The position numbers and the translations under genes are program-made. From positions 1 to 9,081 of the forward strand of contig CATEYX010000120.1 in assembly GCA_949511925.1 (NCBI GenBank): a stretch of DNA of 9,081 nucleotides, in the 5' to 3' direction. Of this stretch, positions 1 through 6,100 are shown piece after piece. A model generated the notes under the pieces. It did not search any database. It saw nothing but the letters and a program-made list of their open reading frames with translations, and was not told where the DNA came from. Source of the DNA: Cryomorphaceae bacterium. GTDB lineage: Bacteria; Bacteroidota; Bacteroidia; Flavobacteriales; BACL11. Position 1 is the stretch's first letter, and every line of letters starts with the position of its first letter.

Positions 1-31
1 GATTGATTTTCAGTCTTCCTTTACTGTGTAA
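1..31. other. Upstream spacer, no gene recognised
   Basis: These 31 bases precede tRNA-Trp. They do not read as the conserved C-terminal end of EF-Tu, the usual upstream neighbour in this phylum, so tuf, if present, ends before the window. No convincing Bacteroidota promoter (TTTG near -33 with TAnnTTTG near -7) is visible. They are probably a transcribed spacer. Confidence 0.4.
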
Positions 32-104
32 ACGGGTGTAGCTCAATTGGTAGAGTAGTAGTCTCCAAAACTATTGGCTGGGAGTTCGAGTCTCTCCACC
101 CGTG
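32..104 (+). tRNA. tRNA-Trp (anticodon CCA)
   Basis: This tRNA decodes UGG and folds into a complete cloverleaf by eye. The acceptor stem 32-38/97-103 has 7 of 7 Watson-Crick pairs. The D stem is 41-44/53-56, with a GG in its loop. The anticodon stem is 58-62/70-74, with loop CTCCAAA and anticodon CCA at 65-67. The variable loop is 75-79. The T stem is 80-84/92-96, with loop TTCGAGT. The discriminator is G104, as is usual in bacterial tRNA-Trp. The 3' CCA tail is not encoded (CGA follows), so it must be added by a nucleotidyltransferase. The gene lies 19 nt before secE with no terminator between them, so it is probably co-transcribed and cut out of the operon RNA. In Bacteroidota this tRNA commonly sits between tuf and secE, but tuf is not visible here. 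Confidence 0.97.
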
Positions 105-123
105 CGATAAAAGAATTAAGAAA

Positions 124-318
124 ATGGCAAATAAAGGAACATATATTAAGGGTTCGTATGACGAATTAATGAATAAAGTGAGTTGGCCAAGTTGGTCAGA
201 GTTACAAAGTAGTTCAATTGTTGTTGCGATTGCAACTGTAATAATTGCTTTGATTATTTATATAATGGATTCAGCATTTAGTAATGTGATGAATCTATTT
301 TATGGTTTATTTTCATAA
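124..318 (+). CDS. secE: Preprotein translocase subunit SecE
   Basis: This is the small essential SecE subunit of the SecYEG channel, which clamps SecY in the inner membrane. The 64-residue protein is the short single-span form common outside Gammaproteobacteria. Residues 1-30 are a cytosolic amphipathic part with the family motif around V19-S-W-P-S-W (tryptophan-proline before the membrane). Residues about 31-50 form one hydrophobic helix (IVVAIATVIIALIIYIM), followed by a short tail. The ATG is preceded by an A-rich stretch with no Shine-Dalgarno, like most genes here. It sits between tRNA-Trp and nusG, the standard secE-nusG pairing, which supports the call despite the short length. nusG begins 9 nt after the stop if its first ATG is used. 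Confidence 0.95.
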   Translation: MANKGTYIKGSYDELMNKVSWPSWSELQSSSIVVAIATVIIALIIYIMDSAFSNVMNLFYGLFS

Positions 319-327
319 TATTATAGC

Positions 328-882
328 ATGGAGGAAGAAGTAATAAATATGAAATGGTACGTCCTAAGAGTGATGGGAGGTAAAGAGAATAAAACAGTAA
401 CTTTTATTGAGAAAGAAATTGATCGATTAAAGCTGCAAGATTTTGTTGCACAGATATTAGTGCCTACAGAAAAGGTTTATCAAATTAAAAATGGAAAAAA
501 GGTAAGTAAAGATAAAAACTTTTTTCCAGGATATGTTTTAGTTGAAGCTAATTTGGTAGGTGAAGTCCCTCACATTTTAAAGAATGTTACTAATGTCTTA
601 GGATTTTTGGGAGCCACTAAGGGTGGTGTTCCTGTTCCTATGAGGCAAAGTGAAATTAATAGAATATTAGGTAAGGTTGATGAAATGGCTCTTACTGATG
701 AAAGTGTTAGTATTCCTTTTGTTGTTGGTGAAACTGTTAAGGTTATTGATGGGCCATTTAATAGTTTTAATGCTGAGATTGAAGGTATTGATGAACAAAA
801 GAAGAAGTTAAAATTAATGGTAAAAATCTTTGGGAGAAAAACTCCTTTAGAATTAAATTTTATGCAAGTAGAAAAAATATAA
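328..882 (+). CDS. nusG: Transcription termination/antitermination protein NusG
   Basis: NusG binds the RNA polymerase clamp through its NGN domain. Its KOW domain contacts partners such as Rho or ribosomal protein S10, linking transcription to translation. In this 184-residue reading, the NGN domain begins at KWYVLRV (9-15) and includes FFPGYVLV (65-72). The KOW domain covers about 133-184, with the motif VGETVKVIDGPF. The start is uncertain. The ATG at 328 gives a seven-residue acidic lead (MEEEVIN) and places the tryptophan at residue 10, close to its place in E. coli NusG. The ATG at 349 gives 177 residues, has the A-rich upstream context seen in the neighbours, and follows a GGAGG at 331-335 that is rather far away. 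I keep 328 for its short spacing from secE, with low certainty on the start only. Confidence 0.95.
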   Translation: MEEEVINMKWYVLRVMGGKENKTVTFIEKEIDRLKLQDFVAQILVPTEKVYQIKNGKKVSKDKNFFPGYVLVEANLVGEVPHILKNVTNVLGFLGATKGGVPVPMRQSEINRILGKVDEMALTDESVSIPFVVGETVKVIDGPFNSFNAEIEGIDEQKKKLKLMVKIFGRKTPLELNFMQVEKI

Positions 883-886
883 AAGA

Positions 887-1324
887 ATGGCAAAAGAAAT
901 TTCAGCACTTATTAAATTACAGATTAGAGGGGGAGCTGCAAATCCTGCACCACCAGTTGGTCCTGCATTGGGAGCAAAAGGGGTGAATATCATGGAATTC
1001 TGTAAGCAATTTAATGCAAGAACTCAAGATAAAGCAGGAGGTATCGTACCTGTTGTAATTACTGTGTTTGCAGATAAATCATTTGAATTCATCATTAAAA
1101 CTGCACCTGCTGCTGCACAAATTTTAGCTGCTGCTAAAAAGAAAAGTGGATCAGGTGAACCTAATAGAGTAAAGGTTGCCACAATTACTTGGAATCAAGT
1201 AAGAGAAATTGCAGAGGATAAAATGGCTGATTTAAATGCTTTTAAAGTAGAATCAGCAATGAAGATGGTTGCTGGTACTGCAAGAAGTATGGGAGTAAAT
1301 ATTAAGGGAGATTTTCCTTCATAA
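887..1324 (+). CDS. rplK: 50S ribosomal protein L11
   Basis: L11 binds 23S rRNA in the GTPase-associated centre, at the base of the L7/L12 stalk, and helps factor binding and the stringent response. The 145 residues show the N-terminal domain (about 1-70) with the PPVGPALG segment at 22-29, the proline-rich region linked to thiostrepton action, and GVNIMEFCKQFNART at 32-46. The C-terminal RNA-binding domain (about 75-140) contains SGSGEPNRVKVA and the signature MADLNAF...AMKMVAGTARSMG. The segment LQIRGG at 11-16 and the GDFPS tail resemble Bacteroidota L11. The gene starts 4 nt after the nusG stop, so translation may be coupled. That gap leaves no room for a separate leader carrying an L1-binding site of the E. 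coli kind. Confidence 0.97.
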   Translation: MAKEISALIKLQIRGGAANPAPPVGPALGAKGVNIMEFCKQFNARTQDKAGGIVPVVITVFADKSFEFIIKTAPAAAQILAAAKKKSGSGEPNRVKVATITWNQVREIAEDKMADLNAFKVESAMKMVAGTARSMGVNIKGDFPS

Positions 1325-1341
1325 ATATAAAATATAAAATA
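1325..1341 (+). repeat. Short AT-only tandem repeat in rplK-rplA spacer
   Basis: ATATAAA is repeated at 1325-1331 and 1332-1338, with ATA following. It fills most of the 26-nt spacer before the rplA ATG. Like the leader of rplL, it is purine/A-rich and free of Shine-Dalgarno sequence. It may keep the start region unstructured; a specific role is not supported. Confidence 0.4.
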
Positions 1342-1350
1342 GTTTAACTA

Positions 1351-2040
1351 ATGGGAACTAGTAAAAACAGAAAAAATGCTTTAGAAAATGTTGATTTGAA
1401 AAAATCATATACTATTGAAGAAGCTTCAGCAATTATTAAAGATAATGCAAAATCTAAATTTGATGAGTCTGTAGAATTAGCTGTAAGATTAGGTGTTGAT
1501 CCTAGACAAGCTAACCAAATGGTAAGAGGTGTAGCTTCTTTACCACATGGTACAGGTAAAAAATTGAAAGTATTAGCTTTAGTTTCAGCTGACAAGGAAG
1601 CAGAGGCTAAGGAAGCTGGTGCTGACTATGTTGGTTTAGATGAGTATATTGAAAAAATTAAAGGTGGTTGGACAGATATTGATGTTATCGTTACAATGCC
1701 TTCAATTATGGGTAAAATTGGTGCTTTAGGTAGAGTACTAGGGCCAAGAGGTTTAATGCCTAATCCTAAATCAGGAACTGTAACTATGGATGTTGCAAAA
1801 GCTGTTTCTGACGTTAAAAAAGGTAAGATTGATTTTAAGGTTGAAAAGAATGGTATAATTCACGCTTCTGTTGCTAAGGTTTCTTTTGATGCTCAAAAGA
1901 TTGCTGAAAATGCAAACGAATTAATGCAGACAATCATTAAATTGAAACCTTCTGCTGCAAAAGGTATTTATGTGAAAAGTGTTTTCATGTCAAGTACTAT
2001 GGGATTAGGTGTTGAAATTGATACTAACTCATTAGTTTAA
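1351..2040 (+). CDS. rplA: 50S ribosomal protein L1
   Basis: L1 binds 23S rRNA helices 76-78 to form the mobile stalk near the E site; in several bacteria it also represses the rplK-rplA mRNA. The 229-residue length is usual. Residues 37-70 contain the conserved run from FDESVELAVRLGVDPRQAN through RGVASLPHGTGK. Residues 124-144 contain GALGRVLGPRGLMPNPKSG, the L1 signature of the second domain. The C-terminal part returns to domain I, with LKPSAAKGIYVKSVFMSSTMG. The ATG overlaps a TAA (TAATG at 1349-1353) and follows a short AT-only repeat. The first ten residues (MGTSKNRKNA) are less conserved, as is normal for the family. I see no mRNA copy of the rRNA L1 site nearby, but could not fold the region properly. 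Confidence 0.97.
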   Translation: MGTSKNRKNALENVDLKKSYTIEEASAIIKDNAKSKFDESVELAVRLGVDPRQANQMVRGVASLPHGTGKKLKVLALVSADKEAEAKEAGADYVGLDEYIEKIKGGWTDIDVIVTMPSIMGKIGALGRVLGPRGLMPNPKSGTVTMDVAKAVSDVKKGKIDFKVEKNGIIHASVAKVSFDAQKIAENANELMQTIIKLKPSAAKGIYVKSVFMSSTMGLGVEIDTNSLV

Positions 2041-2059
2041 TAAATTAGAAAAGCGTAAG

Positions 2060-2581
2060 ATGAATAAACAAGAAAAAAATCAAATGATTGAGGTCCTTGA
2101 CGGGATGCTTAATGATAATACTAATTTTTATTTAGCAGATATCTCTGGCTTAACTGCTGAAGAAAGTAGTGCTTTAAGAAGATTATGTTTCAAAAGAGAT
2201 GTTTCTTTACAAGTTGTAAAAAATACTCTTTTAAAGAAGGCTTTAGAAAAGAATGAAACTGATTTTAGTGAGTTGTATGATGTATTAGTAGGTAACACAT
2301 CTATACTTCAGTCTGAAGCAGGTAACGGACCAGCTAAAGTAATTCAAGAATTTAGAAAAAAGAATGCTAAGCCAATTTTAAAAGCTGCTCACATTGAAGA
2401 GTCACTTTATATTGGAGATGAGAATTTAACAGCTCTTGCAGATCTTAAATCTAAGGACGAATTAATTGGTGATATCATCACCTTGTTACAATCTCCAGCT
2501 AAGAATGTTATCTCTGCATTGCAGTCGAGTGGTAACAAACTTTCAGGGATTTTAAAAACCTTAGAAGATAAGGCTTCATAA
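2060..2581 (+). CDS. rplJ: 50S ribosomal protein L10
   Basis: L10 anchors L7/L12 dimers to 23S rRNA next to L11, forming the stalk that recruits translational GTPases. The 173-residue protein has an N-terminal rRNA-binding domain with FYLADISGLTAEESSALR at 23-40 and VVKNTLLKKAL at 52-62. A middle region follows (VGNTSILQ, about 77-84). The C-terminal helix, about 132-172, is rich in spaced hydrophobic residues and would carry successive L7/L12 dimer sites. Family recognition is firm from the order of motifs and from the position between rplA and rplL. The gene begins 19 nt after rplA, so the long structured leader through which L10-L12 represses its own mRNA in E. coli is absent from the spacer. 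Confidence 0.96.
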   Translation: MNKQEKNQMIEVLDGMLNDNTNFYLADISGLTAEESSALRRLCFKRDVSLQVVKNTLLKKALEKNETDFSELYDVLVGNTSILQSEAGNGPAKVIQEFRKKNAKPILKAAHIEESLYIGDENLTALADLKSKDELIGDIITLLQSPAKNVISALQSSGNKLSGILKTLEDKAS

Positions 2582-2587
2582 ATAAGA

Positions 2588-2634
2588 AATGCTTCCAACA
2601 TTTAAAATAATAAAAACAAATAAAATAAAATAAA
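2588..2634 (+). promoter_or_regulatory. A-rich rplL translation leader with tandem TAAAA
   Basis: The 53-nt rplJ-rplL spacer has no Shine-Dalgarno but becomes almost pure A/T from 2601. It ends in three copies of TAAAA at 2621-2635, the last A being the A of the rplL ATG. The five-base period puts TAA stops at 2621, 2626 and 2631, one in each reading frame. A-rich leaders are known to support strong initiation in Bacteroidota, where Shine-Dalgarno use is low. L7/L12 is needed in several copies per ribosome, so an enhancer role is plausible, but it is inferred from sequence alone. Confidence 0.5.
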
Positions 2635-3009
2635 ATGGCAGATTTAAAAAAATTCGCAGAAGAACTAGTTAACCTTACAGTAAAAGATGTTAACGAATTA
2701 GCAACTATCCTTAAGGATGAATATGGTATTGAGCCTGCAGCGGCAGTAGCAGTAGCAGGTCCAGCAGCAGCAGCAGGTGGTGAAGCAGCAGAAGAGCAAA
2801 CTGAATTTGATGTTATATTGAAAGAAGTAGGTGCTACTAAATTAAAAGTTGTTAAAACTGTAAAAGAATTAACAGGTTTAGGATTGAAAGAAGCTAAAGA
2901 TATTGTTGATAGTGCTCCAAAAGCAGTAAAAGAAGGAGTGTCTAAAGATGAAGCTGAAGGAATTCAGAAAGCATTAGAAGAAGCTGGAGCTGTAGTTGAG
3001 CTTAAGTAA
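2635..3009 (+). CDS. rplL: 50S ribosomal protein L7/L12
   Basis: L7/L12 is the multicopy stalk protein whose C-terminal domain contacts EF-Tu, EF-G, IF2 and release factors. The 124 residues follow the family plan. An N-terminal dimerisation domain (about 1-32, ending DEYGIEP) binds L10. A flexible Ala/Gly hinge (about 33-53) follows. The globular C-terminal domain (about 57-124) contains FDVILKEVGATKLKVVK, the factor-binding GLGLKEAKDIV at 81-91, and the closing ALEEAGAVVELK. The hinge is encoded by a run of GCA-type codons (2737-2793), denser in G and C than the surrounding DNA. The start is the ATG right after the tandem TAAAA leader; no alternative is needed. An intrinsic-terminator-like hairpin begins 15 nt after the stop. 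Confidence 0.98.
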   Translation: MADLKKFAEELVNLTVKDVNELATILKDEYGIEPAAAVAVAGPAAAAGGEAAEEQTEFDVILKEVGATKLKVVKTVKELTGLGLKEAKDIVDSAPKAVKEGVSKDEAEGIQKALEEAGAVVELK

Positions 3010-3024
3010 TTTCTTTAAACATTT

Positions 3025-3075
3025 AAAAGGTTTAAATCTTATGGAAACATAAGATTTAAACCCTTTCGTTTTTTT
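3025..3075 (+). terminator. Intrinsic terminator / attenuator between rplL and rpoB
   Basis: A perfect 15-bp stem (3029-3043 with 3048-3062) is closed by a GAAA loop, a GNRA-type tetraloop. It can be extended across one A-C mismatch by three more A-T pairs (3025-3027 with 3064-3066). The base of the stem is GG/CC, and seven T follow at 3069-3075 after CG. This has the form of a Rho-independent terminator. Since rpoBC has no other visible promoter in the 100-nt spacer, partial read-through is the simplest reading. That matches the E. coli arrangement, where an attenuator lowers rpoBC output relative to the ribosomal genes. The efficiency cannot be judged from sequence. Confidence 0.88.
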
Positions 3076-3109
3076 GTAGAACCCCCTTTTTTAACTAAAA
3101 CTCACCGTC

Positions 3110-6100
3110 TTGGCCAAACAAAATAACAACCAAAGAATAAATTTCGCATCCATAAAAAATACGGTTAATTTCCCGGATTTTTTAGATGTTCAGCTTAAAA
3201 GCTTTCAATCTTTTTTCCAAATAGGTACAACCTTAGATGAAAGAAGAAATGAAGGACTTTACAAAGCTTTTGAAGAACTTTTCCCAATTACAGATTCAAG
3301 AAACAATTTCGTTCTTGAATTTATTGATTATACAATTGACCCTCCAAGATATTCTATTAAAGAATGTATTAATAGAGGGTTAACTTTTAAAGTACCTTTA
3401 AAGGTTAAATTAAAGCTGTATTGTACTGATCCAGATCATGAAGATTTTGAAACTATCGTTCAGGATGTTTATTTCGGTAATATTCCTTTTATGACTCCTA
3501 AAGGAAGCTTTGTAGTTAATGGAGCAGAAAGAATTATCGTTTCACAATTACATAGATCACCAGGTGTGTTCTTTGGACAAAGTTTCCATTCTAATGGAAC
3601 AAAATTATACTCAGCAAGAGTAATTCCTTTTAAAGGTTCTTGGATTGAGTTTACCACAGACATAAACAATGTAATGTATGCTTACATTGATAGAAAGAAA
3701 AAATTACCAGTTACTACTTTATTAAGAGCTATCGGTTACGAAAGTGATAGAGATATTCTTGAAATTTTTAACCTTGCTGATGAAGTTAAGGTTTCTAAAA
3801 GTGGATTGAAAAGAGTTGTTGGAAGAAAATTAGCTGCCAGAGTATTAAAATCTTGGGTAGATGATTTTGTAGATGAAGATACTGGTGAACTAGTACCAAT
3901 TGAAAGAAATGAAGTAATTCTTGAGAGAGATACTATCATTGAAAAATCACATATTGATGAGATTGTTAATTCTGGTGTAGAAACTATTCTATTGCATAAA
4001 AATGATGGAAGTGCTTCAGACCATGCTTTAGTTTACAATACATTACAAAAGGATCCTACTAATTCTGAAGTTGAAGCAGTTCGTCATATATATAGACAAT
4101 TAAGAAGTGCTGAAGCTCCTGATGATGAAACGGCAAGAGGGATTATTGATAAATTATTCTTCTCTGATCAAAGATATAGTTTAGGACATGTTGGTAGATT
4201 TAGAATTAACAGAAGGTTAAAACTGGATATTCCTGAAGATAAAATGGTATTAACTAATGAAGATATTGTATCTATCATTAGTAATCTTATTTCACTAGTT
4301 AACTCTAAAGTTGATGTTGATGATATTGATCACTTGAGTAACAGAAGAATTAGAACGGTTGGTGAACAACTTTCAAACCAATTTAATGTTGGGTTGAGTA
4401 GAATGGCACGAACTATTCGTGAAAGAATGAATGTAAGAGATAATGAGGTGTTTACACCTATTGATCTGATTAATGCTAAGACATTATCTGCAGTAATTAA
4501 TTCATTCTTTGGAACTTCACAATTATCTCAATTTATGGATCAAACAAATCCATTAGCAGAGGTAACACATAAAAGAAGAATTTCAGCTCTTGGGCCTGGA
4601 GGTTTAACAAGAGAAAGAGCCGGGTTTGAGGTGAGAGATGTTCATTATACTCATTACGGAAGACTTTGTCCTATTGAAACTCCTGAGGGACCAAATATTG
4701 GACTTATTTCATCTTTAGCTGTTTTTGCTAAGATAAATTCTTTAGGATTTATTGAAACTCCTTATAGGGAAGTTAATGAAGGAAAGATTGATATCTCTAA
4801 AGCACCAGTATATAAAAGTGCTGAACAAGAGGAAGAACAAATTATTGCACAAGCAAATGCTCCTCTTACTGAAGATGGTTCTTTTCAAAATGATAGAATC
4901 CAATCAAGAAGAGAGGCAGATTATTTAATTGCTGAACCGAGTAGTGTTACTTTGATGGATGTAGCTCCTAATCAAATTGCATCTATTGCAGCATCTTTAA
5001 TTCCTTTCTTGGAACATGATGATGCGAATAGAGCATTGATGGGATCGAATATGATGCGTCAAGCAGTACCTTTATTAAGAACTGATGCACCTATTGTTGG
5101 TACAGGACTTGAGCCACATGTTGCTCGTGATTCTCGTACAATGATTAATGCTGAAGGTGAAGGTAAAGTAACTTATGTTGATGCAAATACAATTAAAGTA
5201 AAATACACGAAAACTGAGGAAGAAGAATTAGTAAGCTTTGATGAGAATGAAAAAACGTATAGCTTAACTAAGTTCCAGAAAACCAATCAGAGAACATGTA
5301 TTAATATTCAGCCAATTGTTAGGGTTGGAGATAAAGTAACCAAAGGTCAAGTATTGTGTGATGGTTATGCAACTGAAAATGGTGAATTAGCAATTGGACG
5401 TAACTTAAAAGTTGCCTTTATGCCTTGGAAAGGATATAACTTTGAGGATGCAATTATCTTGTCAGAAAGAGTTGTAAGAGAAGATTTATTTACATCATTA
5501 CATATTGCTGAACATGTTGTTAATGTAAGAGAAACAAAAAGGGGTGCTGAGGAGTTAACAGCTGATATTCCTAATATCTCAGAAACTGCAACTAAGGATT
5601 TAGATGAATTTGGAATGGTAAGAATTGGTGCTCATGTTAAAACGGGTGATATTCTTATTGGTAAAATAACTCCTAAAGGAGAATCTGATCCAACACCTGA
5701 AGAGAAATTATTAAGAGCTATATTTGGTGAAAAAGCAGGAGATGTAAAAGATGCTTCATTAAAAACTAAACCTTCTAATCAAGGGGTAGTTATTGGTAAA
5801 TCATTATTCTCTAAAACAGTAAAAGACAGAAGAGCTAAATCGGCTGATAAAGATGAGTTAGAGCGTTTAGACACTGTTTTTGAAAAAGATGCTTTTGGAC
5901 TTAAAAATATTTTGGCAACTAAGCTTTACCAAATTGTTGGTGGTAAGGCATCTAAAGGTATTAAGAATATTTTAGGAGAAGAAGTAATTCCTAAGAGTGA
6001 GAAGTTTACTAAGAAAATGTTATTGGGTATTGACTTTACATTAGTTGATCCATATAAGTGGACAGGTAGTCAAGAAAATAATATTTTAGTAAATAGAACA

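Noticed and set aside
1..31. Possible promoter for tRNA-Trp (TTG at 3-5, TACTGTGT at 22-29)
   Set aside because: It misses the TAnnTTTG consensus of the phylum and would sit too close to the mature tRNA 5' end; the tRNA is more likely part of a longer transcript.
570..908. Minus-strand open frame of 112 codons over nusG
   Set aside because: It lies antisense to the conserved nusG, has low-complexity Phe/Leu/Ser composition and no recognisable domain; it is a shadow of the coding strand.
1344..1595. Minus-strand open frame over the start of rplA
   Set aside because: Antisense to a conserved ribosomal gene, with no domain and no independent start context.
2407..2601. Minus-strand open frame over the end of rplJ
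   Set aside because: Antisense to the L10 C-terminal helix region; composition mirrors the coding strand and no family is recognised.
3067..3109. Possible rpoB promoter downstream of the hairpin
   Set aside because: TTTG at 3073-3076 is only the end of the T tract and lacks the upstream TA and a -33 element.
3469..3939. Two short minus-strand open frames inside rpoB
   Set aside because: Both mirror highly conserved RpoB sequence and show no domain or promoter.
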